NCBI GenBank assembly: GCA_018222985.1
Contig: JAAEZG010000007.1
Coordinates: forward strand, 62,001-126,000
Reading direction: 5' to 3'
Source of the DNA: Gammaproteobacteria bacterium
GTDB taxonomy: Bacteria > Pseudomonadota > Gammaproteobacteria > Enterobacterales > Alteromonadaceae
Length of the DNA stretch: 64,000 nucleotides
Position 1 is the stretch's first letter. Each line of letters opens with the position of its first letter. Below are positions 1 through 9,222 of the stretch, piece after piece. Both the position numbers and the translations under genes were made by a program. The notes below the pieces were generated by a model. It had not been told where the DNA came from and searched no databases. It saw only the letters and a program-made list of their open reading frames with translations.

Positions 1-394
1 CCGGTGTTTCTATAGGTAATGCATCTAATTCGGCTTTGGTTTTGCCGTGGGCTTGTGGGGTGCGTGTTTCTGGATCAATGTGAACAAAGACAATGTCGTC
101 GGCCACGCAGATATTTTGTTTGGTTTGTTTGTTACGAACCACACAGGTCACGGTAACTGAGGTTTTACCGACCTTTTTGACACCAAGACCAAACTCCACT
201 ACATCGCCTTGATAGGCTGATGTTTCAAAGCTAATGGCGCCAATGTGCTTTGTAACTAAGCTTTTGGCGTCTAGTTGGCAAGCGGCAAAAATGTACGCTT
301 CTTCGTCTATCCATTCAAGAATACGGCCACCAAACAGTGAGCCCGCAAAATTTAGGTCATTCGGCATAACTAAGCGGCGAGATAAAAAGCGCAT
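1..394 (-). CDS. Acyl-CoA thioesterase, hotdog fold (partial, 3' end outside window)
   Basis: Reading the minus strand from an ATG at 394 gives about 131 residues with no stop before the window edge, so the C-terminus is missing. The protein opens MRFLSRRLVMPNDLNFAGSL and continues FGGRILEWIDEEAY, which is the helix region of YciA/ACOT-type hotdog thioesterases (usually written N-x-x-G-x-x-FGG). These enzymes hydrolyse acyl-CoA to free acid and CoA in the cytoplasm. A second in-frame ATG lies at codon 10. No close upstream partner is visible; the gene is 55 bases downstream of the 3' end of the S9 peptidase and in the same direction. Family call is firm, substrate is unknown. Confidence 0.8.
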   Translation of the reverse strand, partial: MRFLSRRLVMPNDLNFAGSLFGGRILEWIDEEAYIFAACQLDAKSLVTKHIGAISFETSAYQGDVVEFGLGVKKVGKTSVTVTCVVRNKQTKQNICVADDIVFVHIDPETRTPQAHGKTKAELDALPIETP

Positions 395-449
395 GTCGAT
401 TCACTCCGTGTGCAAGATTTGTGCGCTTAGTATAACCGATTAGCGCCAC

Positions 450-2723
450 TTACTGTAAGTGGCGCTTGAAAAAGTCGGCGATCATTTGGTAGCGGTGAAT
501 ACTGGCCTCGCGGCCACGTATTCCGTGCGCTTTACCGGGATAGGCCATCATCTCGAACGGTAACATCGATTGTTGCAATCGGTGCGTCAACAGCGCAGTG
601 TGCGTGTACAGTACGTTGTCATCGGCCATGCCGTGATATATCAATAAGGGGCGTTCTAACTGGTCAGCATAGGTCAGAACGTCTGCCTGTCGATAGCCTT
701 CGGGGTTATCTTGTGGAGTACCCATGTAACGTTCAGTGTAGTGGGTGTCATAGAGGGCCCAGTCAGTGACTGGAGCTCCGGCAACGCTCGCACTAAATAA
801 CTCAGGTGCGCGTAAAATTAAATGCAAGGCCATATATCCACCATAGCTGTGGCCAAACACTCCAATTTTATTGGCATTCACGTATGGTTGTTGCGCCAAC
901 CACTGTGCGCCAAGCTTTTGGTCGTCTACTTCAAGCTGTGCAAGTTGGCGGTAAATACCTGACTCAAATTGCCGCCCGCGGTTACCGCTGCCGCGATTAT
1001 CAAGCTTAAATACCACGTAGCCCTGCTGCACTAAATATTGTGTGAAATAATCCCCCCAGCTATTGGTCACGCGCTGTGCGCGTGGGCCGCCGTAAACCAT
1101 AACAATGGCTGGGTGATTTTGGTTGTCAGCAATTTGCTTAGGCTTATTCATTTGGTAGTACAAGCGCTGCCCATCGGCTGCGGTTAAGTGGCCAAACTCT
1201 GGGTAGCTCCAGTTATTTAAATAGGGTGCTAACGGGTGATTTTGGTCTAAGCGGTTCTCATGTAACCAGGTAATGCGTTGGCCTGTTGGTCCGTGCAAGC
1301 TCACTTGTGGTGGTTGTTGTGAGCTAGAAAAGTAATCGATGTAGCTGCGCCCATCGGCAGCAAACTCAACGCTATGCATACCTTCACGGGTACTTAGCTG
1401 ACTGGGTTGGCCGGGGCTGCTGGTATTTAAGTTGGCACGATATAAATGACGTTCCAATGGCGTAGATTTGCGCGCCATGAAGTACACAACCCCCGTAATT
1501 TCATCCACATGGCTTAGCTCATCAACCATCCAGTCGCCACTTGTTAGTTGGCGAATAAGGCTACCGTCAAGGCGATACAAATACAGATGCTTGTAGCCGC
1601 TACGCTCAGAGGCCCAAATAAAATGCCGACTGTCATCTAAAAAATACAGGTCGTCATGCAAGTTAATCCAACTGGTACTGGTTTCTTCAAGCACTGCTGT
1701 GGCTAGCTTTTCGCCTAAGCGGTGGGTGAATAATGTTAGTTTGTTCTGTGGGCGATTTTGCCATTGGTAGGCAAGGCCTTGGCTATTCGGTAGCCAGTTT
1801 ACACGGGCTAAATAGCCGTCACCTAAGCGGTTTAAGTTTAGCCACTGAACCTTTGGCTGCGGCGCGGCTGCATCTTTGTCACCGGTTGGTTTTGGCAAGG
1901 TAAGAACGCCTAGTTCGATATGCGCGTTATCGGTGCCTGCCATTGGGTAGCGTTGTTCAACTAACTCCGTGCGATCAGCGTATACATCAACGCGGCGCTT
2001 AATATCCACCGGGGCTAAATCAATGCGGGTGAGTGCGATGTGCTTTTCATCGGGGCTCCACCAATAGCCGGTCATGCGTTTCATTTCTTCTTGTGCCACA
2101 AATTCGGCGGTGGCGAACTGCTCGGTGTTGTTTTTGCGCTGGGTTAGTTGACACTGTTGCCCAGTGGCTAAATCAACAATAAACAAATTGTAGTCATGAA
2201 CGTAACTAACAAAATTTCCCTGCGGTGAAAAGCGGCTGTCGGTGGCATAGGTTGCATCGTTCGTCAGTTGTTTTAGCTGCCCAGATTCGATGGTATACAA
2301 GAACAGCTGACCGTTTACCGGAAACAATAATTGGCTACTGTCAGGCGCCCATTGATAGTCGACAATGCCGCTGGCAGAAATGCGCAGGCGTTCGCGACGT
2401 GCCTTTTCTTCAGCTGACAGTTCGCTACCACCCTGCAGAAGAGTGGTAGCAGCAACTAAACGTCGGTGCTGGTCTGCGCGCACATCATACAGCCATAAGT
2501 CTTGTACTTGTGGTTGTGCTTCTGAGCCAGCTAAGTAACTGACATGAACACCGCTAGGTGCAAACTTAATGGATTTGGGTGCAGACGTCGTTAAATTGGG
2601 AGCGGAAAATATACGCTCTATTGTGAGAGACTGCTCAGTAGCAGGGGGGGGTTGGGCGTGTGCGCTATTTATAAAAACAACCAACCCAAGAAGAAACTGT
2701 ACAAAAACCAAAGCTGCGCGCAT
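450..2723 (-). CDS. Exported S9B dipeptidyl peptidase IV-like protease
   Basis: A secreted or periplasmic serine peptidase that should remove N-terminal dipeptides, often X-Pro, from peptides. The N-terminus (MRAALVFVQFLLGLVVFINS then AHAQ) is a signal peptide. The middle is the DPP-IV beta-propeller and carries FVAQEEMKRM, matching the Glu-Glu pair that binds the substrate amino terminus. The C-terminal alpha/beta hydrolase has the nucleophile in GHSYGG, the Asp in GMADDN and the His in GKAHGI. The frame stays open to a TTG at 2741, but the ATG at 2723 has AAGGG about ten bases upstream and gives a clean signal peptide, so it is preferred. Length of about 757 residues is normal for the family. 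Confidence 0.9.
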   Translation of the reverse strand: MRAALVFVQFLLGLVVFINSAHAQPPPATEQSLTIERIFSAPNLTTSAPKSIKFAPSGVHVSYLAGSEAQPQVQDLWLYDVRADQHRRLVAATTLLQGGSELSAEEKARRERLRISASGIVDYQWAPDSSQLLFPVNGQLFLYTIESGQLKQLTNDATYATDSRFSPQGNFVSYVHDYNLFIVDLATGQQCQLTQRKNNTEQFATAEFVAQEEMKRMTGYWWSPDEKHIALTRIDLAPVDIKRRVDVYADRTELVEQRYPMAGTDNAHIELGVLTLPKPTGDKDAAAPQPKVQWLNLNRLGDGYLARVNWLPNSQGLAYQWQNRPQNKLTLFTHRLGEKLATAVLEETSTSWINLHDDLYFLDDSRHFIWASERSGYKHLYLYRLDGSLIRQLTSGDWMVDELSHVDEITGVVYFMARKSTPLERHLYRANLNTSSPGQPSQLSTREGMHSVEFAADGRSYIDYFSSSQQPPQVSLHGPTGQRITWLHENRLDQNHPLAPYLNNWSYPEFGHLTAADGQRLYYQMNKPKQIADNQNHPAIVMVYGGPRAQRVTNSWGDYFTQYLVQQGYVVFKLDNRGSGNRGRQFESGIYRQLAQLEVDDQKLGAQWLAQQPYVNANKIGVFGHSYGGYMALHLILRAPELFSASVAGAPVTDWALYDTHYTERYMGTPQDNPEGYRQADVLTYADQLERPLLIYHGMADDNVLYTHTALLTHRLQQSMLPFEMMAYPGKAHGIRGREASIHRYQMIADFFKRHLQ

Positions 2724-2815
2724 AAAAACAATGCCCTTCAAAAAAAATATGCTGTCAGTTTATCAAAGCTGACAGCATACCTTGTGACAGTGCGGCAAAG
2801 TGCGTGCTCTATGCG

Positions 2816-4972
2816 CTAGAATTCACCGCGCACGCCAATACTGAAGTTTCGGCCGCGCATGGGCGCGTCGTCTTTCAGAAAAGAGCTATGCACATATGCT
2901 AATTCGTCCGTTAAATTTTCCGCCTTGAAGTAAACACTCGTGTTAAAGCGATTTAATGCAGTAGGGAACCAATTCAACTGCGCGTTCACCAAGCCAAAGC
3001 CATCGGTAACAGTTTCGTTGAGTGCGACGCGGGTTTGGCTATTGTACCAAGTGTAACCTAGCTTCGCTTCCCAGTGATTGTTCAAGTAGCGCAGCTCGGT
3101 GCCCACACGTTGCGCAGGTATGCGCGGCAGATTGTCATGCTCATTGCGACTGCGGGCGCGCACATAGTCACTAAAAGCATGTAACTGCCATTGCTCGCTA
3201 AAGCTGTAATAGCCGCTAAGTTCGTAGCCGTACAGCTCGACGTCACGTTGTACGTAGGCGACAACGGCTAAGCCCTCATCGTGATCGTGTTCGGCATGCT
3301 CGTCTTCAACGTGCGGTTCGCCAGCGTGTGCATCTTGCTCAATATCGACGCTGTTAATACCGGTAAAGTTGGCATAAACATAATCGTCAACACGGTTATA
3401 GAATAGGTTCCAGTCCATGTGGAACTTAGCGGTATCAATGTGCAATCCGAAGTCCAAATTGTTCGATTTTTCAATATGAATGGCAGCGTCACTGGCTTCG
3501 ATGTGGTAGGCGTGTTCGGCCTCTTGATGCAATTCGTAGCCTAAGCCAAGTTCATAAGTGCGCGTAGCAAGGTGCGCGCCATTGGCATACAGCTCGTTGG
3601 CAGAAGGTGCTCGTTGCGCATGGCTATAGTTTGCCGACAACTGCATGCCCGCAACCAACGGATACGTAAAACCAACAGAAGCTGATACTGGGGTGAAGCT
3701 ATCGCTGTGCGCACTTTCATGGGTATCACCATGACTTGCTAATTCAATGTGAACGTCATCAATACGTGCACCAAGCTGCCAATTTAAGTCATTGATTTCG
3801 CGCTCAAGTAACCAAAACACGGCATGTTTTTCGGTGGTTGAGGCTGGTGTGTAGGCCTCTTCGCCGAAGGCGTTTTGATCTTGCGTCATAAAGTGATAGC
3901 CAAGCGCGCCCTGCCAATTCGCTAGTGGCGCGTGGTTTAGCTCAATGCGCAGTTCGTGCTGGCGATTGGTAAAGGTTGTACTCGGTAAACCGTCTTCTAT
4001 TTCCTGGAGCTGATAGTCGGTAAAACCGTACCGCAAGCTGGCTTTTTCAATGCCAGCGAAAGGTTGCTGCCATGCGCCTTGCACTTGAATGCGATTTTGC
4101 CACATATCAGCAAAAGGGCCCGCTTCTTCAAGGGCTTCTTCTTCGTGCGCACCGTGCCCGTGGCCTGGAATGCCGTATTGTTGCTCTAAACGACCATAAG
4201 AAACACCGAGGTAACCACTGTCAAATAAGTAGCTAACGCCAATGTTTGCGCCTTGCGCATCCACAAAGCTATTGGCGATGTGATCGGTTTGTTCGCCTTC
4301 GTCGTTGGTAAACATTGGCACGTCATAGTCGTCGCTACGGCGTTTAAACGCATCAAGGTGCCACACAGTGTTTTTATGATCAGCGCTGAAACCAATCGAG
4401 CCTTCGCGAGAGTTGCTTGCGCTATTGAATGCGGTATTGAAATAGCCGCGTGAACCGCCAACTGCTTGGCTGGCAATGCGGTTGTCAACCACGTTAACCA
4501 CACCGCCAATGGCGCCAGAACCGTAGAGTAAAGTGGCTGGGCCGCGGAAGATTTCAATTTGTTCGGCCACCGAGGTTTCTGTCGTGACTGCGTGGTCAGG
4601 TGAACCACGTGATGCGTCGCCGCTATCGAGACCATTTTGTAACACTTTCACGCGAGGGCCGTCGAGGCCACGCACAATTGGGCTGCTGGCCACACCGGCA
4701 AAATGCGTTGCGTTAATGCCTGGTTGTTGGGCTAAGGTTTCGCCAAGGGTGTGAGCCTGCTGCTCGCGTAGGGCGTCGCCAGCCAACACGGTCACCGGTT
4801 GTGACGACTCTAAAGCCGTGCGCTCTAATGGACTGGCCGTCACGGTGATAATTTCAGTGTCACCGTGTTCATGGGCCTGCAGTTGTTCGTCTGCATGTGC
4901 AACAGACAGACTGACAAAACTTGTTACCAATAAAGCCAATGGGGTTTTACGAAACTGCGATACCATACCCAT
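2816..4972 (-). CDS. TonB-dependent outer membrane receptor, probably zinc uptake (ZnuD-like)
   Basis: A 22-stranded-barrel receptor with signal peptide (MGMVSQFRKTPLALLVTSFV, ending AHADEQ), a TonB-box-like EIITVTAS, a plug domain (GETLAQQPGINA, FRGPATLLYGSGAIGGVVNV) and a C-terminal barrel ending in Phe. Two predicted loops are rich in His and acidic residues: GHGHGAHEEE and EPHVEDEHAEHDHDEG. Such loops are typical of ZnuD-type zinc receptors. The frame is open to 5020, but that start would lie within or beyond the Zur-like operator at 5006-5018; the ATG at 4972 has GGAG close upstream and starts the signal peptide. Zinc as substrate is inferred from the His loops and the operator; other metal complexes are possible. 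Confidence 0.82.
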   Translation of the reverse strand: MGMVSQFRKTPLALLVTSFVSLSVAHADEQLQAHEHGDTEIITVTASPLERTALESSQPVTVLAGDALREQQAHTLGETLAQQPGINATHFAGVASSPIVRGLDGPRVKVLQNGLDSGDASRGSPDHAVTTETSVAEQIEIFRGPATLLYGSGAIGGVVNVVDNRIASQAVGGSRGYFNTAFNSASNSREGSIGFSADHKNTVWHLDAFKRRSDDYDVPMFTNDEGEQTDHIANSFVDAQGANIGVSYLFDSGYLGVSYGRLEQQYGIPGHGHGAHEEEALEEAGPFADMWQNRIQVQGAWQQPFAGIEKASLRYGFTDYQLQEIEDGLPSTTFTNRQHELRIELNHAPLANWQGALGYHFMTQDQNAFGEEAYTPASTTEKHAVFWLLEREINDLNWQLGARIDDVHIELASHGDTHESAHSDSFTPVSASVGFTYPLVAGMQLSANYSHAQRAPSANELYANGAHLATRTYELGLGYELHQEAEHAYHIEASDAAIHIEKSNNLDFGLHIDTAKFHMDWNLFYNRVDDYVYANFTGINSVDIEQDAHAGEPHVEDEHAEHDHDEGLAVVAYVQRDVELYGYELSGYYSFSEQWQLHAFSDYVRARSRNEHDNLPRIPAQRVGTELRYLNNHWEAKLGYTWYNSQTRVALNETVTDGFGLVNAQLNWFPTALNRFNTSVYFKAENLTDELAYVHSSFLKDDAPMRGRNFSIGVRGEF

Positions 4973-5005
4973 GAATCTCCGCAACCGAATGAGTTGTTGT
5001 GTAAT

Positions 5006-5018
5006 GTTATAATATAAC
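5006..5018. promoter_or_regulatory. Zur-like operator between the TonB receptor and M28 peptidase
   Basis: GTTATAATATAAC is a near-perfect 13-base palindrome (only the central base breaks symmetry) matching the core of gammaproteobacterial Zur boxes. It sits 34 bases upstream of the receptor start and 90 bases upstream of the divergent M28 peptidase start. The position suits zinc-dependent repression of the receptor and could affect both genes. Confidence 0.65.
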
Positions 5019-5107
5019 AATAACGCAGTTTGCTATGGCTCGCAATAGGGGAGTTGGGTAAACTGACTCGGATTTTTATTCGTTTTCAAACTAATTGGAT
5101 GTTTATT

Positions 5108-6739
5108 ATGCGATTTTCTTCTGTTTTTGGTGTGCTTGCTCTGACGCTGAGTTTGTCTGCGTGCGGTGAGAGCGCGCAGCCGGCAGCGAATGAGGCGAGT
5201 GCCAACGCTGCTGCTTTGCAGGCGCACCTTGAGTTTTTGGCCAGTGATGACCTAGAAGGCCGTGACACGGGTAGCCGTGGCCATGAAATTGCTGCGAAAT
5301 ACATTGCGGCAGAATTTAAAGCCTTAGGTCTTGAGCCTGCGGGCGATGATGGCACCTATTTTCAACGGATCAAGTTTCGTCGCAGTTACTTGGAAGAAAA
5401 TAGTGCGTCGTTCACATTAACAACTGGCGAAGACACCATTGAATTAGACTACCCTAAGCAGTTCATTACTGGGCCAAGCGCTTATAGCGAGCATGACGAT
5501 GTCGAAGCGCCACTCGTGTTTGTTGGCTATGGGTTGGTATCTGAAGCTTTTGATATTAATGACTACGCTGGCCTTGATGTAGAAGGCAAAATTGTGGTGA
5601 TGGCAACCGGCCGTCCTGAGCATTTACCAAGTGAAGAAGGCGCCCATTTAAACAGTAGCAAGGCAAAATTTGCGGCTGAACGCGGCGCGGTAGGTATTAT
5701 TACGTTACATACGCCTGCACGGGAAAAAGTACGTCCGTTTGAAGTTAGTATTATGTATCAGCGCGCGCCAAGCGTACGTTGGTTGCAGCCAAACGGCGAA
5801 CCGAATGTGTTGTATAAAAATATGGCCGCGTCAGCTTATGTGAACACCGATGCGGCCGAGCAACTGTTTGTGAATGCGCCTGTTAAGTTAGCGGACATTT
5901 ACGCGCAACTTGAAGCCGGCGACATGCCAAAAGGTTTTGACCTTGGGGTAAGTGCTCGCTTACAACGTTCTTCGCGTCATGAAGAAATCTCAAGCCCGAA
6001 TGTGGCGGCGGTATTGCCCGGTAGCGACGACAACTTAAAGAATGAATATGTGTTGTACACCGCGCACTCTGATCATATTGGCGTGACCAAAGACTTAAGC
6101 CAAGACGACCACATTAATAACGGTGCAATGGATAACGCTTCTGGCGTTGCTGTCATGCTTGAAACCGCGCGTATGTTTGTGGAAAGTGGTGTAAAACCGA
6201 AGCGTTCAATTATGTTCTTGTCGGTAACCGCGGAAGAGCGTGGGTTATTGGGCGCAGATTACTTTGCACACCACCCAACGGTGCCGCTAAGCCAAATCGT
6301 AGCTAACGTTAACCTAGATATGCCGGTGTTGTTGTACGATTTTGCGGATGTGATTGCGTTTGGTTCTACCCACTCAACCTTGGGGGCTTCAGTCGCGCGT
6401 GCTGCCGGTGAGTTTGGTATTGAGCTCAGTGCTGACCCAATGCCAGAACAGGCTATTTTCACTCGCTCAGACCATTATCCGTTTGTGAAAAAAGGCGTAC
6501 CGGCGGTATTCTTGATGACGGGTTTCACCTCAAAAACTGAAGGTGAAGACGGCGGTGAAGTATGGGGTAAATTCTTTGCTGAGCACTATCACCGCCCAAG
6601 TGATCAACCCGACTTACCGATTAATTACGAAGCCGGTGTCACCTTTACCAATATTAACTATCAAATTGGTGAAGAGATTGCCAACCAAGCGGAACGCCCA
6701 CGCTGGTTGCCAGAGAGCTTCTTTTCGAAACTTGATTAA
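5108..6739 (+). CDS. M28 family zinc aminopeptidase, lipoprotein
   Basis: An envelope-anchored metallo-aminopeptidase. The N-terminus MRFSSVFGVLALTLSLSAC ends in a lipobox (LSAC, then GES), so the mature protein should be lipid-anchored. A protease-associated (PA) domain occupies roughly residues 100-220. The M28 catalytic ligands are all visible in order: AHSDHIG (His, Asp), MDNASG (bridging Asp), TAEERGLLG (general base and ligand Glu), VNLDMP (Asp) and SDHYPF (His). The frame extends upstream to 5030, but the ATG at 5108 begins the lipoprotein signal; an ATG three codons earlier is also possible. It is divergent from the receptor and shares its regulatory region. Confidence 0.9.
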   Translation: MRFSSVFGVLALTLSLSACGESAQPAANEASANAAALQAHLEFLASDDLEGRDTGSRGHEIAAKYIAAEFKALGLEPAGDDGTYFQRIKFRRSYLEENSASFTLTTGEDTIELDYPKQFITGPSAYSEHDDVEAPLVFVGYGLVSEAFDINDYAGLDVEGKIVVMATGRPEHLPSEEGAHLNSSKAKFAAERGAVGIITLHTPAREKVRPFEVSIMYQRAPSVRWLQPNGEPNVLYKNMAASAYVNTDAAEQLFVNAPVKLADIYAQLEAGDMPKGFDLGVSARLQRSSRHEEISSPNVAAVLPGSDDNLKNEYVLYTAHSDHIGVTKDLSQDDHINNGAMDNASGVAVMLETARMFVESGVKPKRSIMFLSVTAEERGLLGADYFAHHPTVPLSQIVANVNLDMPVLLYDFADVIAFGSTHSTLGASVARAAGEFGIELSADPMPEQAIFTRSDHYPFVKKGVPAVFLMTGFTSKTEGEDGGEVWGKFFAEHYHRPSDQPDLPINYEAGVTFTNINYQIGEEIANQAERPRWLPESFFSKLD

Positions 6740-6753
6740 TCACCTGCAAACAA

Positions 6754-6775
6754 GGCTCGCCTAAATAGGCGAGCC
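6754..6775. terminator. Hairpin between two convergent genes
   Basis: GGCTCGCC and GGCGAGCC form an 8-base-pair stem with a six-base loop, flanked by a further CACCTG/CAGGTG pairing. It overlaps the stop codon of the minus-strand metalloprotease. There is no T-run on either side, so it is not a classical intrinsic terminator, though it may protect 3' ends. Confidence 0.4.
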
Positions 6776-9163
6776 AGGTGGTAATGCCGGGGCCGGTTGT
6801 ACTGGCCACGGTTTACCATCTGCCCACTGTTTTAATGCAAACACTGCATAGTCCTTGTGTGCTGAAGGCGCGGCTTGTTGCCATTGCTGTTGCTGACGCT
6901 GCAAAAAGCTATAAAGAGCTGCTTTGACTGCGGCGCTGCTATTGTCATGCTGATACGCACGTACCACCGCCCCTAAACTTTCAAATGCTAAACGTTGTTG
7001 CAAGCTGCTGGCTTTGTTGCTGTGTGCCGGTTGAATGGCGGCTTCGGCAATAGCATTCAAAACCTTAGCTACATTAGGAATAGCAGCGTCACGGCTATGT
7101 TGTTGTTGTAAGCGCTCTAAACGTTGTGGGTGCAACATTAAGTCGAGTACAAACCGTGCCGCACTTGCGGCCATGGTGTCGGTATCGACAGTCACCCCAG
7201 TTAGGCCACTAAAGCGTTCACGGTCATAGCCTTCACCGTATGCCGAAGGTAGCAATAGGCTGTGCAGGTGCTCAGGCAGAGCCAGTGTTTTGGCGCTAAG
7301 GGTATGGCTGAGTACTTGCAGCGCCCGCTGCTGTTGCGAAGCATTCACCGGACGCGTTTGCACCGCCTTACTTTCAGCGCTTTTTACCGCGTAGTCATAA
7401 TGCATGCCGGCCAGCATTTTTACTGCGGCTTCGGCTTGATAGCGGTGCAACAAGTACACCGGCACCAACACGTTTCGAAGCTCGCTCAACGGGCGGCCAT
7501 TGGCAAGGTTGCCTAAGCCAAATTGTTGTAAGGCGGTTTGTCGTACAGCCAGTAATCGTTCAAGCTCGGTGACCGCGTCACTGCCGTTATCCCATAAGTG
7601 TGCATCGGGGTGTGCGCCGCCGGCGGCACGCGCATCGCGGTCAGAAATAAACTGTAACCCCAAACGCTTGTTTTGAGCGAGTACTTGGTTTAGGTCACCG
7701 TTGCCATAACCATAAGCGACCACTTGCATGTCCCACAGGCCAATACGATTGGTATAGGCGTCATTGAGTTTCAGTTTGCCGCTTTGCGTGTCAATGGTCA
7801 CAAATGGATGTGGGTAGTCCATGACTGACGAGCGGTCATTGGCGCTGGCTGCAAAGTTATGGGCAATACCTAGGGTGTGGCCAATTTCATGGGCCGAAAG
7901 TTGGCGAATGCGGTTCAGTGCCATGGCTTCAATGGCTTGCTCTAATTGCTGTTGCTGTGCTTTTGAGGCAGCGGCATAGGGCGCAAGCAAGCCCTGTGCA
8001 ATAAGCATGTCTTGGCGCACCCGCAACGAGCCGAGCGTGACATGGCCCTTGATAATTTCGCCGGTGCGAGGGTCAATAATTGATGAGCCATATGACCAGC
8101 CACGAGTGGCGCGATGTACCCATTGAATCACGTTATAGCGTACGTCCATGGGGTCTGCGTTGGCAGGTAATTCACGCACTTGAAAGCCTTCTGGGTAATC
8201 AATGGCGGCAAAGGCTTCGGCCCACCAGCGGCCACCTTCAAGCAATGCCGTTTTCACCGGCTCTGGCACGCCAGGGTCTAGGTAATAAATAATGGGTTGT
8301 TCTTTGCTTAAACGGTGGCGCGGTATGTATTGTACTTGCAGCGGCTCACCTAATGGCGCCGCGTAATCGTAATGGCTTTCTGCCCAAAACCCACTTTGCG
8401 GGTGAAATTTACGTGGCGTGTAGTTGTCGTCAGGCAAGCGAATAAACGAGTGATGCAAATGCAGCGTCACATGGTCGGCGTCGGCGGCCACGCTGCGCAC
8501 AAAGTTGCCCGTACCTTCGCCGCTAAACGTAATTTTGGCCTCTAGCTCAGTATTGTCTGGGAAGGCTTTGCTGCGCTGCGGATAAATCACCGATTTATCG
8601 CTGCTTAAGCGGTATTGGCCTTGCTTGGTGTCGCGCAGACGCTTTGTGACACCGTGGGTGTCGCTTAATAAAAATGGGGTGTAGTCAATAAGTACATGCT
8701 GGGCATCAGCGGCGACCACCTCAAAGCCAGCAATGACCGAGTCGGCAAATGCTTCCTTAATACTGGCTCGCTCGGCAGCGTTGTCGGTATTGGCACGAAA
8801 TTGCGTGTTGTGCTGCATCAGCAACACTTTGTTGCCTTCAATTAAAAAGCTTGCCAGTCGTGTGGCACCAAGCTGCCCTCTATCTAAACCGATATCGTTT
8901 GAGCCAAGCCCCCAGGGTAGGCTAGTCTGGAAAATAAATTGTGCTTGGTTTGTCGCTGACTGGCGTGGCACTTGCAGGTAGATCTTGCCATTGGCTTGAT
9001 CGTGATAAAACGTGAAAAAACCTTCATGTGCTTGCAGCTTGGCAGTAAACTCAGCAACTGCAGAGTTTGCGGCTTCAGCTTGCGCAGCAGCGGGAGCGGC
9101 AAGTGCCAGCTGGCTCGCGGCCAGATAACAACCGATAAAAGCTAAAAAGACAAAACGTAGCAT
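6761..9163 (-). CDS. Exported zinc-dependent met-zincin metalloprotease
   Basis: An 800-residue secreted or periplasmic protease. The signal peptide (MLRFVFLAFIGCYLAASQLA, then LAAP) is followed by a long beta-rich N-terminal region of the DUF5117 type, then the catalytic domain. The zinc site HEIGHTLGIAHN is at about residues 425-436 and the Met-turn SVMDYP follows, which places it in the metzincins. The C-terminal third is helical and contains the conserved region around LLHRYQAEAAVKM. Proteins with this layout (met-zincin, DUF4953/DUF5117) are common in marine gammaproteobacteria and their substrates are not well known. Its 3' end is convergent with the M28 peptidase. Confidence 0.85.
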   Translation of the reverse strand: MLRFVFLAFIGCYLAASQLALAAPAAAQAEAANSAVAEFTAKLQAHEGFFTFYHDQANGKIYLQVPRQSATNQAQFIFQTSLPWGLGSNDIGLDRGQLGATRLASFLIEGNKVLLMQHNTQFRANTDNAAERASIKEAFADSVIAGFEVVAADAQHVLIDYTPFLLSDTHGVTKRLRDTKQGQYRLSSDKSVIYPQRSKAFPDNTELEAKITFSGEGTGNFVRSVAADADHVTLHLHHSFIRLPDDNYTPRKFHPQSGFWAESHYDYAAPLGEPLQVQYIPRHRLSKEQPIIYYLDPGVPEPVKTALLEGGRWWAEAFAAIDYPEGFQVRELPANADPMDVRYNVIQWVHRATRGWSYGSSIIDPRTGEIIKGHVTLGSLRVRQDMLIAQGLLAPYAAASKAQQQQLEQAIEAMALNRIRQLSAHEIGHTLGIAHNFAASANDRSSVMDYPHPFVTIDTQSGKLKLNDAYTNRIGLWDMQVVAYGYGNGDLNQVLAQNKRLGLQFISDRDARAAGGAHPDAHLWDNGSDAVTELERLLAVRQTALQQFGLGNLANGRPLSELRNVLVPVYLLHRYQAEAAVKMLAGMHYDYAVKSAESKAVQTRPVNASQQQRALQVLSHTLSAKTLALPEHLHSLLLPSAYGEGYDRERFSGLTGVTVDTDTMAASAARFVLDLMLHPQRLERLQQQHSRDAAIPNVAKVLNAIAEAAIQPAHSNKASSLQQRLAFESLGAVVRAYQHDNSSAAVKAALYSFLQRQQQQWQQAAPSAHKDYAVFALKQWADGKPWPVQPAPALPPGSPI

Positions 9164-9222
9164 GTTAACGACTCACTTAGTCTTTCGACAAAAGTTAAAG
9201 ACAAATTTAATGGACACGGCCC

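Noticed and set aside
4186..4635. 149-codon open frame inside the TonB receptor gene
   Set aside because: Shadow frame in another phase of a well-supported gene; no start signal and no recognisable domain.
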